This document shows, piece after piece, positions 26,610-34,964 of a stretch of DNA of 64,000 nucleotides. The DNA is from Shewanella halotolerans. GTDB taxonomy: Bacteria; Pseudomonadota; Gammaproteobacteria; Enterobacterales; Shewanellaceae. Each line of letters opens with the position of its first letter. Positions within the stretch are counted from its first letter, which is position 1. The DNA lies in NCBI RefSeq assembly GCF_019457535.1, contig NZ_CP080417.1:3968001-4032000 (forward strand), written 5' to 3'. A model generated the notes under the pieces. It was not told the origin of the DNA. It saw nothing but the letters and a program-made list of their open reading frames with translations, and did not search any database. Made by a program: the position numbers and the translations under genes.

Positions 26610-28139
26610 CTATTGGGTCATGATCACCAAAAACTGGCTCTGCAACTCGACCTTATCCTGCCTGCCATACTTGATCAGCAGGTCCGCCTTACCGTCTAAA
26701 TTAAGATCTTCGCTGCTGAGCATGTCACCATCGATAGGCAGGGTGAGCTTGAGGCTTTCTTTGCGATCGAAGGGCTTGCCCTTGGCACTACCCAGAAACA
26801 GATCCAGCTCTGTGTCGCCGTCGGACAGCAGTAGATCCTGACGCTTGTCGCCATCGATATCCGCCAGCTTTACCACGGGCGCACCGCTCTGGCCCGAGGT
26901 CAGGCTGAAACTCAGCTCCACCGACTTGCTCATGTTCGGTTTGGCGGCGAAACGCCGCTTATCGTCCATGGTAAACAGGTGCACATCCTGATCTATACTG
27001 CCCGACACCAGGGCGCCGATGATCTGCGACAGGCCGATATCGAACCCAGACACCAGTACCTCGCTGCGACCATCTAGGTCGATATCCACCAGCTCGAACC
27101 CCGTCAGGGTACCATCGCCGCGGATCACACTCTGGGGCTGCTTGCCAAAGCTCACTCCCTTGTCACCCTTCACCCCTAGATAGATCTCATAGTCGTTGAC
27201 CCTATCCAGCACACCAGAGCTCTTGGTGTAGCGCACCACCATATCCACAAGGCCGTCGCCGTCGATATCCTGCAGCGCCTCGACCTTACGATAGACGAGA
27301 TCGCTCTGATCCAGCGCCTCGCCATAGGCATCGCGCCTGTCCCACCAGTCCAGGCCGCTGATCGCCTGACTCACGGGCTGAAATCTGGGGTAGGTTTCGA
27401 ACTTGCCATCTTGATGCTGGGCATAGATCTCAAGCTCCCCCTCGCCCACCTTGATGATGTCGTCGTGACCATCGAAATTCATGTCGGCGAAATAGAGCTT
27501 GGTCTCGCTGTAGCGGGCGCCATCGCGATAGAGCAGCACCTTGGGCTGAATCGCCAGGGTCTGGGGCTGCCAGCCATCGCCTTGACTGAGGAAGAGCTGT
27601 GTCTGCTCAAACTGGCCCACGATAAAGTCATCACGGCCATCGCCGTTGAGATCCCGCACAAACTCGCCGCGGGCGATAAACTCGATGCGCGGCTTCACCA
27701 CCAGCGGCGCTACATCTAAAAGCTCGCGAAGCGCCAGCCCCTGGTCGCTGACCGTTAACACAGAGAGGTGAGCGCGCGACATAAAATAGACGGACTGAAG
27801 TGAATTGGCCTGCTTTGGCTTAGCGCTCACATCGTATCGATAGAGATCGCCAGGCAGAGGCATCTTATGCAGCAGCCGATACTGGCTGCTTTCGCCATCT
27901 AAGCCATAGACGGCGAGCCATTTGGTCTGGCGATCATCGACACCGATCGCCAGCAGCTCCTTGTTGGCATCGCCGACCAGGTTGAGGCTCTCCAGCGGAT
28001 GGGTGAGCTTAAAACCGGTATCTATGGTTTGAGACACGAAGGCCAGTGGCACCTTATCGGCCAACACCTGCATGGAACAGAGCAGAGTCAGGCTGGCGGT
28101 GAGCCAAGGCGCGAGGGCTCGAATTGCCGGTATTTTCAC
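26610..28139 (-). CDS. Secreted VCBS/FG-GAP repeat protein
   Basis: 509 residues with a signal peptide (cleavage about residue 27, VLA-DKV). At least six calcium-loop repeats of the form D-x-D/N-x-D-G-x-x-D are visible: DLNGDGRDDFIVG, DMNFDGHDDIIK, DIDGDGLVDMVVR, DIDLDGRSEVLVSG, DIDGDKRQDLLLSDG and DLNLDGKADLLIKYG. This indicates an integrin-like beta-propeller in the periplasm or at the surface. No lipobox and no catalytic domain are seen. Specific role unknown. Confidence 0.85.
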   Translation of the reverse strand: MKIPAIRALAPWLTASLTLLCSMQVLADKVPLAFVSQTIDTGFKLTHPLESLNLVGDANKELLAIGVDDRQTKWLAVYGLDGESSQYRLLHKMPLPGDLYRYDVSAKPKQANSLQSVYFMSRAHLSVLTVSDQGLALRELLDVAPLVVKPRIEFIARGEFVRDLNGDGRDDFIVGQFEQTQLFLSQGDGWQPQTLAIQPKVLLYRDGARYSETKLYFADMNFDGHDDIIKVGEGELEIYAQHQDGKFETYPRFQPVSQAISGLDWWDRRDAYGEALDQSDLVYRKVEALQDIDGDGLVDMVVRYTKSSGVLDRVNDYEIYLGVKGDKGVSFGKQPQSVIRGDGTLTGFELVDIDLDGRSEVLVSGFDIGLSQIIGALVSGSIDQDVHLFTMDDKRRFAAKPNMSKSVELSFSLTSGQSGAPVVKLADIDGDKRQDLLLSDGDTELDLFLGSAKGKPFDRKESLKLTLPIDGDMLSSEDLNLDGKADLLIKYGRQDKVELQSQFLVIMTQ

Positions 28140-28271
28140 AGATCATTTCCCTATGTGAAGCGAGTTGGGTTCTAATCTATCGATTCCCGGCGAAAAAGAA
28201 AGTTCAGTTAATGACTTGTTACAAACAAAAAAGTGCTCGAGGTTGCCGGCAAGCTTAAGCGAAGCTGACGA

Positions 28272-28325
28272 CTATTCCGGCTTAGTCTTCTATTCCGGCT
28301 TAGTCTTCTATTCTGACTCAGGTTT
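28272..28325. repeat. 18-bp tandem repeat, two perfect copies and one degenerate
   Basis: CTATTCCGGCTTAGTCTT occurs at 28272-28289 and 28290-28307; a decayed third copy follows at 28308-28325. It lies in the 196-bp gap between mnmD and the VCBS-repeat gene. Confidence 0.9.
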
Positions 28326-28335
28326 CCAGTAAGGA

Positions 28336-29046
28336 TTATTCTTCCTGTCCCGGCAGAGGCTTCCAGGCCCGGGTCATCTCCCGTCGCCCTAATGCCCCCG
28401 GATGGGGCTTCACCTTAAAACCTGCGGCCTTAAGATTACGCTTGAACTGGCCGTTGGCGCAGTAGCTGACCAACATGCCGCCCGGCATCATCATTGGAAA
28501 GAGGCGATCGAAGTTATCCTGGGTCCAGAGCTCGGGCTGCTTGCTGGGCGCAAAGCCGTCGTAGAACACCAGGTTGATGGAATTATCCGGCAATTCCAGG
28601 CTATCCCAGGTGGCGTGGATCTTATGCAGCACGAAGCCGGGAAACAGGGTGACATCCTCGCCCCAGGGCGCGCTGTGTAGGCTATCGAACAGATCCTGCA
28701 GCGCAGGCGGCAGATGCTCCTTGTAGTTCAGCTGAGCGATCACATCGCTAGGAACGGGGTAGGCTTCTACCGTCACGAAACGTATCGGCCTTATGAGCCT
28801 ATCCGGCTTACCATCGCTACCCAGCACCTGCTTTAGTGTCAGCATGGCGTTCATGCCCGAACCAAACCCCAACTCGAGAATGTTCACCCGATCGAAGCTG
28901 GGATCCAGATCGGCAAGGCCCGACTGAATATAGACATGTTCAGACTCACTGATGGCGCCGTTATGGGCATGATAACTGTCGTCAAACAGGCTGCTCATCA
29001 GGGTGTGGGAACCATCCTTGGTCATCTGTACGTGGATCTTGTTCAT
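28336..29046 (-). CDS. mnmD: Free-standing tRNA methyltransferase MnmD (DUF752)
   Basis: Likely methylates aminomethyl-uridine at tRNA position 34 to 5-methylaminomethyl-uridine. About 236 residues from MNKIHVQMTKDGSHTLMSS. The SAM motif LELGFGSGMNAML, the catalytic-loop region FYDGFAPSKQPELWTQDNF and the end GALGRREMTRAWKP match the N-terminal half of E. coli MnmC. The C-terminal FAD oxidase half is absent and nothing next to it supplies it. Start at 29046 chosen because homologues begin near here; the open frame extends to 29160. Confidence 0.85.
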   Translation of the reverse strand: MNKIHVQMTKDGSHTLMSSLFDDSYHAHNGAISESEHVYIQSGLADLDPSFDRVNILELGFGSGMNAMLTLKQVLGSDGKPDRLIRPIRFVTVEAYPVPSDVIAQLNYKEHLPPALQDLFDSLHSAPWGEDVTLFPGFVLHKIHATWDSLELPDNSINLVFYDGFAPSKQPELWTQDNFDRLFPMMMPGGMLVSYCANGQFKRNLKAAGFKVKPHPGALGRREMTRAWKPLPGQEE

Positions 29047-29432
29047 TCTCGGCTCATTAAAGGTATTTACCGGAGCCAGATTGTACCTTAGACCGGGCCC
29101 CGACATGCAAGTCTTTCCCATAAGCCCACTGACCAGACTCCCGCTAAAAACAAAAAACACCCAGAGTGATCATGCTCACAGCCAAGAAGCCATAGGAATG
29201 GGAAAATCCGCTCCACTTTCAGTCATCTAGATGAAGCCGGGTATTTTATCCATGTGACTTGGCAGCTCACTTGCTGATGCGTCAACAGCCAGTGCCTCAC
29301 CAGCTAGCGCTTTTCGAGATCAGGCCAAGGGCCAAACCCAAGAGTCTGAGTATCGGACGAGAGAGCGATGACAAGGCAGTGCCCAGCACACAACCCAATA
29401 CAAACATAAGCAAATAATACTTACGAGTCCCT
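29047..29432. other. mnmD-rarD divergent intergenic region (386 bp)
   Basis: No convincing gene. It contains a sigma-54-like element at 29259-29275 oriented toward rarD (separate entry). The first 114 bp continue the mnmD frame without a likely start. Confidence 0.6.
29259..29275 (+). promoter_or_regulatory. Sigma-54-like promoter upstream of rarD
   Basis: TTGGCAGCTCACTTGCT fits TTGGCAC-N5-TTGCW with one mismatch and the required GG-N10-GC spacing. It lies 157 bp before the rarD start. Chance occurrence cannot be excluded. Confidence 0.35.
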
Positions 29433-30359
29433 ATGCCCAGCCACACCCAAGTTAGCGCCAAAGGCAACGCCCTGGCGATCGTCTCCTTTCTGCTGTGGGG
29501 GCTCCTGCCCCTCTACTATCAGTTTCTGCCGGGCGCGGATATCACTGAGATGCTGGCGATTCGCCTGCTCTGCTCTGTGCCTTTCATGCTGCTAGTCTTT
29601 CTGCTGCTTGGCAAACCTCTGCCCAACCTGGCACTGCTCAAGGCGAATCTTCCCTCAGTCGCCCTGTGCGCGCTAGCTTCGCTTATCATGTGCGTCTCCT
29701 GGTACAGCTTCACCTGGGCATTGACCCATGGTCAGGTGTTGGCGGCGAGCCTGGGCTTCTTCATCAACCCGCTGTTTGCTATCGGATTGGGGGTGCTGTT
29801 TCTAAAAGACAGGCTGACTGTCGCCCAGAAATGGGCTGTGCTGCTCGGCACTCTGGGCATAGGCTACATGGTGATGGCCTATGGTCAGCTGCCCTGGCTG
29901 GCGCTGTTGATGGGCAGCTTCTTCGCCCTCTACGGCCTGTGTAAGAAGTTTATCCGCTTCGACTCGCTTACCTCAGTCACCATAGAGGCGGCGCTGCTCA
30001 CCCCCATCGCCGCCGGCTATCTGCTCTGGCTAAGTGCCACGGGCCAGAGCGAGGCGCTCTCGAGCGGCACGGGTACAATGCTACTTTACATGGGGTCGGC
30101 GCCCGTAACCCTGTTACCGCTGATCTTCTTCGCCCTGGCGATTCGTCACACCAGCCTCTCCATGGTTGGCCTGCTGCAATACATAGAACCCACCATGCAC
30201 TTCCTGCTGGCGATCTTCCTGTTTAACGAGGCGTTCGATAGCGTCAAAGCGGTGAGCTTCTCCCTGATCTGGGTGGGGCTACTCCTCTGCTCGCTGGAGG
30301 CCCTGCCCGGTTTGTGGCGAAGTCTCGCCACCCGGCGACAGCTGCACCACCCCAGCTAG
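29433..30359 (+). CDS. rarD: RarD-family EamA permease
   Basis: 308 residues with about ten hydrophobic helices. It begins with the RarD-type KGNALAIVSFLLWGLLPLYY and contains SWYSFTWALTHGQVLAASLGFFINP. RarD belongs to the drug/metabolite transporter superfamily; its natural substrate is not firmly known. Its last 81 bp overlap the convergent hydrolase gene on the other strand. Confidence 0.88.
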   Translation: MPSHTQVSAKGNALAIVSFLLWGLLPLYYQFLPGADITEMLAIRLLCSVPFMLLVFLLLGKPLPNLALLKANLPSVALCALASLIMCVSWYSFTWALTHGQVLAASLGFFINPLFAIGLGVLFLKDRLTVAQKWAVLLGTLGIGYMVMAYGQLPWLALLMGSFFALYGLCKKFIRFDSLTSVTIEAALLTPIAAGYLLWLSATGQSEALSSGTGTMLLYMGSAPVTLLPLIFFALAIRHTSLSMVGLLQYIEPTMHFLLAIFLFNEAFDSVKAVSFSLIWVGLLLCSLEALPGLWRSLATRRQLHHPS

Positions 30360-30914
30360 GATCTCTGCCACCACGCGGCGACTGAAGATCATCGACAGAT
30401 GTAGCGGTCGCCAGATCACCTTATTCTCGGCCCCCGGCCAATGGGAGCTGCGACTCGGCACTATGGTGAAATCGATGGGCGTGCGAAACGAGTAGAGGGC
30501 TATACCCTCGAGATTCTCCTGGCTGTCGGCGAGCTGAGACAACAACTGACTCTTTGGCCTCAGCTCACGCATCGCCCGCGACGGATAGGGCAGCCAGGCG
30601 AGATAGCTGCCGTGATGGGGAGAAGAAATAGAGAACAGCGCCTTGGTGCGTTTCTCGCCCCCCAGATGCTGTAGGTAGTAACGGGCAACTATGCCGCCCA
30701 TACTAAAGCCGATGAGGCAGATGGTCTCATCCTCGGCCAGGGCTGCCTCGATATGGCTTTGCAGCTGTTTGGCCGCAAAGGCGATACCACGCCTGCCATC
30801 GAAGGGGGCCAGGGTAGGCGTTAGGCACTCATAGCCGTGACGCTCAAACTGACGCCGCATCCACCCCATCACCTGGCCGGTATTAAAGATCCCATGGACT
30901 AACACGAGTTTCAT
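30279..30914 (-). CDS. Alpha/beta hydrolase, lipase-like
   Basis: 211 residues. Begins MKLVLVHGIFNTGQVMGWM, with the HG oxyanion region, and has the nucleophile elbow GFSMGG (about residues 82-87) followed by IVARYYLQHL, as in triacylglycerol-lipase/PGAP1-like proteins. A candidate catalytic His lies in SSPHHGSYLA or near SSHWPG. No signal peptide, so cytoplasmic. The C-terminal 27 codons overlap the end of rarD on the opposite strand. Confidence 0.78.
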   Translation of the reverse strand: MKLVLVHGIFNTGQVMGWMRRQFERHGYECLTPTLAPFDGRRGIAFAAKQLQSHIEAALAEDETICLIGFSMGGIVARYYLQHLGGEKRTKALFSISSPHHGSYLAWLPYPSRAMRELRPKSQLLSQLADSQENLEGIALYSFRTPIDFTIVPSRSSHWPGAENKVIWRPLHLSMIFSRRVVAEILAGVVQLSPGGETSPQTGQGLQRAEE

Positions 30915-31019
30915 CCCTTCACCCTCTTGCTAACGTCTGAGTTAATCGCCCCCAAGGGGCAAATATTTGCTATGATCCGCGCTCACTCCAGCATACCACC
31001 GATTAGGGATCATAAGATC

Positions 31020-32033
31020 ATGTCGAACGCCGACCTGCTGCGCCAGGCGATCAGCCAAAGAGCCGAGCTACTCGCCGCGGCACAAACCGCCAACACCAAC
31101 TGTTTTCGCGTGTTTCACGGCACGGTCGAGGGGATAGACGGACTCACCATAGATCGCTATGGCGACGCTTGGCTGATCCAATCGTTTCACCAGAGTCTGA
31201 CGCAAGAGGAGCTTGAAAGCCTCGGCCAAGAGCTCAAGCAGACTCAAGATCTTCCCGTCATCTACAATGATAGATCCAATAAAAACTCGCGTATTCTCAA
31301 CCCGCTGACGCCTGAACTCGACGCCTTCGCCAGCGCCGAGCAGCAGATGACGGAAAATGGCATCCGCTTCATCAGCAAGTTGCGCCACGAAGGGCAAGAT
31401 CCCCTGCTGTTTCTCGACATGCGGGTCGGCCGGGAATATGTGAAGGCCAACAGCCAAGGCAAGTCTGTGCTGAACCTGTTTTCCTATACCTGCGGTATAG
31501 GCACGGCCGCCGCCGTCGGCGGTGCAGAATCGGTCACCAACGTCGACTTCTCATCCTTTGCCCTGGCCGCCGGCCGCCGCAACGCCGAACTCAACGGGGT
31601 GAGCGACAGGTGTGAGTTTATTCAGAGCGATGCCTTTCCCGCCATGCGTCAACTGGCGGGCATGAAGGTGGGTGGACGCCGCAACCAGAAACTCCCCAAC
31701 TACCCTAAACTGGCACAGCGTCAGTTCGATCTGGTGTTTCTCGACCCGCCGCGTTTCGCCAAGAGCCCCTTCGGCACTGTGGATCTGATCAACGACTACC
31801 AGAGCCTGTTCAAACCCGCCATGCTGGCCACCAAGGCTGGCGGCACCATAGTCTGCTGCAACAATGTCGCCAAGGTTGAGCGTCAGGCATGGCTCGACGC
31901 CTTGATTCGCTGCGTCGAGAAGCAGGGGCGGCAGGTCGCCAGCTTCGAGTGGCTCCATTGCCACCAGGACTTCCCCTCCTTCGACGGCAATCATCCGCTT
32001 AAGATAGTGGCGCTCACCTTGGCAGAGCAGTAA
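31020..32033 (+). CDS. Class I SAM-dependent rRNA methyltransferase (RlmI/RlmK-like)
   Basis: 337 residues from the ATG at 31020 (MSNADLLRQAISQRAELLAA). An N-terminal RNA-binding-type segment (FRVFHGTVEGIDGLTIDRYGDAWL) precedes a Rossmann methyltransferase with VLNLFSYTCGIGTAAAVGGA and the catalytic-type motif FDLVFLDPPRFAKSPFG. It lacks the PUA domain of E. coli RlmI, so the exact RNA target is uncertain. The frame stays open to 30927, but a TATGAT -10-like element at 30970 favours the downstream start. Confidence 0.82.
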   Translation: MSNADLLRQAISQRAELLAAAQTANTNCFRVFHGTVEGIDGLTIDRYGDAWLIQSFHQSLTQEELESLGQELKQTQDLPVIYNDRSNKNSRILNPLTPELDAFASAEQQMTENGIRFISKLRHEGQDPLLFLDMRVGREYVKANSQGKSVLNLFSYTCGIGTAAAVGGAESVTNVDFSSFALAAGRRNAELNGVSDRCEFIQSDAFPAMRQLAGMKVGGRRNQKLPNYPKLAQRQFDLVFLDPPRFAKSPFGTVDLINDYQSLFKPAMLATKAGGTIVCCNNVAKVERQAWLDALIRCVEKQGRQVASFEWLHCHQDFPSFDGNHPLKIVALTLAEQ

Positions 32034-32478
32034 CTGAATCGCTGCAAACTGGTCATGGTTAGCCTAGCCAGTTTAGAAAAGACAAAATGAAAGTGGTAAA
32101 AATTTGGCCGCTAACTTAAAAATTTACGGCCTTTAGCTACATAACGGCAACAAACAACAAGCTGGCAACATAAAAACAGACAATTTACGCCGAAAATCCG
32201 CCACCAAAAGTTTCAAACCAGCCTCACACCAGGTTTAACCGCAAGAGTCCATCAACAAGAACGGCTGCGTGTTAATTAGTCGCAAAATGGCTTTTCAGGG
32301 CAAAATTAGCGCTATTACTGCGATTTTTATATCAAAAAATCATCAGCCATCAAAATTCACTTTACTTAGCGTCTCGCTGGCACTACATTTCGCTTCCCGC
32401 TAAACAGTGAATAAATGGCAGTCCAACACACACTTCCTTCCAAGGTGCCATTTACCCTACTTAATTTGGAGATTATTG
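32034..32478. other. 445-bp AT-rich intergenic region
   Basis: No gene seen. It contains AAACTGG/CCAGTTT (about 32048-32076) and GGCCG/CGGCC (32106-32131), two weak stem-loops that may end transcription of the methyltransferase gene. A GGAG site at 32468-32471 serves the next gene. Confidence 0.5.
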
Positions 32479-33648
32479 GTGTTAGACGTCGCCGATAACT
32501 GTAAATCGAACAATCCTACGGCACCCGTAATAGGTCTCTCTTTCTTTGCCGTCGCCTCAGGTTTTCTGATGAGCCTGATCCCCCTATCATTGGGCAACTT
32601 CGGCCTGTCGCCGGACCTGGCCCCTTGGCTCGCCAGCATCTTCTATCTGGGGTTGCTCTTCGGCGCATTGAGGGTCGAGCGCCTGATCGCCCAAATGGGC
32701 CACAGACGCGGCTTTGTGCTGTTTCTCTCCCTGCTGATCGCCAGCATAGTGGCCATGTTGCTCTTGCCTGGTGCCGGCGTCTGGCTCGCGGCGCGCCTGC
32801 TCGCGGGTTTCGCCGTAGCAGGCGTCTTCGTGGTGGTCGAATCCTGGTTACTGATGGCCGATAGCGCCAAGGCGCGCGCCAGACGACTGGGGATCTACAT
32901 GGCCGCGCTTTATGGCGGCAGCGCCCTCGGTCAGCTGGCCATAGGTGAACTGGGCACTCAGGGGGTCTTGCCCTATCTGTTTGTCATCGTCCTGCTCCTG
33001 TTAGCCATAATGGCCCCAGTGCTGATCCGCTCGGGTGAGCCGGCCCACCAGGCGCAGCAGAGACTCTCACTCAAGGAGAGCACCAACCTGAGTCGCCCGG
33101 CGATCATAGGCTGCCTGGTCTCAGGCCTGCTGCTCGGCCCCATCTATGGCCTGATGCCCGTCTATATCGACAATCAGGTAGAGGAGCCAACCCAGACGGG
33201 ACTCTTGATGGCGGCGATTATCTTGGGCGGCATGGCGGTGCAGCCGTTGATCAGCTATCTCTCGCCGCGGATGGACAAGCGTCTGCTGATGGCCATGTGT
33301 ACTCTGGTGGGCTTGGTCGGTGTGGTCGGCGCCATAGAAACCAGCGCCTTGGCGTTTAAGGGATTGAGCTACTTCATCTTGGGGGCGGCCAGTTTCGCCC
33401 TCTACCCTATCGCCATCTCGCTGGCCTGCGACAGGCTGCCGAGCATCAAGATAGTGTCGGCGACCGAGGTGATGTTGCTCTGCTATAGCCTAGGCTCTGT
33501 GGCCGGGCCCCTGCTGGCCTTGACCCTGAGCGACAAAGGCCACGGCATGATGATCTACCTGGCCATCTGTCTGCTGAGCACCTGCCTCTACATGCTACTC
33601 AAGAGCCTGCAGAAACTCGACGGTCAGACAGATCGCCTGCAAAGCTAA
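32479..33648 (+). CDS. MFS transporter (YcaD-like)
   Basis: 389 residues with about twelve hydrophobic helices. GTG at 32479 is chosen for the GGAG site 8 bp upstream; an upstream ATG at 32407 would add a non-hydrophobic 24-residue extension without a ribosome site. The loop VVESWLLMADSAKARARRLGIYMAALYGGSALGQ resembles YcaD and related carriers. Substrate unknown. Its stop overlaps the convergent antiporter by 4 bp. Confidence 0.82.
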   Translation: MLDVADNCKSNNPTAPVIGLSFFAVASGFLMSLIPLSLGNFGLSPDLAPWLASIFYLGLLFGALRVERLIAQMGHRRGFVLFLSLLIASIVAMLLLPGAGVWLAARLLAGFAVAGVFVVVESWLLMADSAKARARRLGIYMAALYGGSALGQLAIGELGTQGVLPYLFVIVLLLLAIMAPVLIRSGEPAHQAQQRLSLKESTNLSRPAIIGCLVSGLLLGPIYGLMPVYIDNQVEEPTQTGLLMAAIILGGMAVQPLISYLSPRMDKRLLMAMCTLVGLVGVVGAIETSALAFKGLSYFILGAASFALYPIAISLACDRLPSIKIVSATEVMLLCYSLGSVAGPLLALTLSDKGHGMMIYLAICLLSTCLYMLLKSLQKLDGQTDRLQS

Positions 33649-34886
33649 GCAGTACTGTCCTCGCCATCGGTATCAGGCTCAGCAGGCCGATGGCGTTTGG
33701 CATACCAGTTAGCTAGCGGCTGAGCCGATAGACCATGGGCCAATATACTCATCAAGACGGTCACAGTTACCACGGCATAGAGGGTCTCAAACCCCTTGAT
33801 GCTGCCCATCTCATGGGCGACGATCAGCACATAGAGGATAGAGGCGATCCCCCTGGGGCCAAACCAGGCGATAAAGGCACAGGTCGCCAGATCTAACTTA
33901 GTCCCTATCAGGGAAATCATCACGGGCAACATACGCAGCAACGTCAGGCTAAGCAGGGCGTAGCTCACCACTTCCATAGTGACATAGGGCAGCGTGGTTG
34001 GCACAAACGCCAGGCCGAAGATGAAGAAGCTTATCAACACCAAGAGCTCCCCCTCGCTCTCGGCAAAGTCTTCGATATGCCCCCTGGCCATCTCGCTGGT
34101 GTTACCGGCATAGAGACCGGCGAAGAAGGCGGCGATGAACCCATTGCCCGAGAACTCCTCCGCCAGATAAAAGGCCAATATCGCCAAGGCGATGGGGATC
34201 AGGTTGAGGTAGGTCTCCACCATGCCATCACGCTTGAAACAGAAGATCTGCAACTTGGTACCCAGATAGCCGACGGCGCCGCCCACCAAGGCCCCAAACA
34301 GGATCTGCTGCAACACATAGACCAGCCAGTGTTGGTCCTGGGCGTGATCCAGACCGCTCATGATCAAGGCCACCACGGTAATTAACACGGGGAAGATAAT
34401 GCCGTCGTTCAGCCCGCTCTCCACATTGATCGTGGAGCGTATCGTCTTGGGCACCTTAGGGTCCGAGACCACCGCCTTACCCAGGGCAGCATCCGTGGGA
34501 GTCAGCAGCAGGGCTAACATCAGCAGATAGAGAAAGGGTTGGTCGGGAAAGAAGAATCCCGCCACTAGTGTGCCAGCCGCAACCGTGATCGGCAGGCCAA
34601 TAAACAACAGGCGCGCCGGTAGCTGCCATGACTCCTTAAGCAGCCTGAGATCAAGCAGGGCGGCGTCGCTAAACAGCACCAACACTAAGGCGATTTCCAC
34701 CATGATAGTGACAAATTCGGCATCCACCTTCACCTGAGTCACATCCAAGCCGAAGGGGGACAACAGCAGGCCGAAGGCGGTAAATACCATGGGGCCTGAG
34801 ATGTCGAAACGCGCCAACCACTTAGAGATATAGCCGTAGAGCAATACGACTAAAGCAATGATAAGTATGACGATATGTTCATCCAT
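33645..34886 (-). CDS. CPA1-type cation:proton antiporter
   Basis: 413 residues with about twelve to thirteen helices. The exchanger core shows LTPTDAALGKAVV and NVESGLNDGIIFP (about residues 127-165) with the acidic ion-binding ND pair, and FIAWFGPRGIASILYVLIV near the C-terminus. Most like NhaP/KefB-type Na+(K+)/H+ antiporters. The cytoplasmic tail is short and acidic (EPDTDGEDSTA), with no TrkA domain. Confidence 0.88.
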   Translation of the reverse strand: MDEHIVILIIALVVLLYGYISKWLARFDISGPMVFTAFGLLLSPFGLDVTQVKVDAEFVTIMVEIALVLVLFSDAALLDLRLLKESWQLPARLLFIGLPITVAAGTLVAGFFFPDQPFLYLLMLALLLTPTDAALGKAVVSDPKVPKTIRSTINVESGLNDGIIFPVLITVVALIMSGLDHAQDQHWLVYVLQQILFGALVGGAVGYLGTKLQIFCFKRDGMVETYLNLIPIALAILAFYLAEEFSGNGFIAAFFAGLYAGNTSEMARGHIEDFAESEGELLVLISFFIFGLAFVPTTLPYVTMEVVSYALLSLTLLRMLPVMISLIGTKLDLATCAFIAWFGPRGIASILYVLIVAHEMGSIKGFETLYAVVTVTVLMSILAHGLSAQPLANWYAKRHRPAEPDTDGEDSTA

Positions 34887-34964
34887 TGGGGCTTTCCTTG
34901 GCTAGCTGATGGCTTGTAGCTTAAGCTAGCAGAAATTATTCCCCATGGCTCTAGCTGAAACGGA

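Noticed and set aside
32385..32400. Sigma-54-like TGGCAC...TTCGC before the MFS gene
   Set aside because: The downstream GC dinucleotide is out of register by one base, breaking the required GG-N10-GC spacing.
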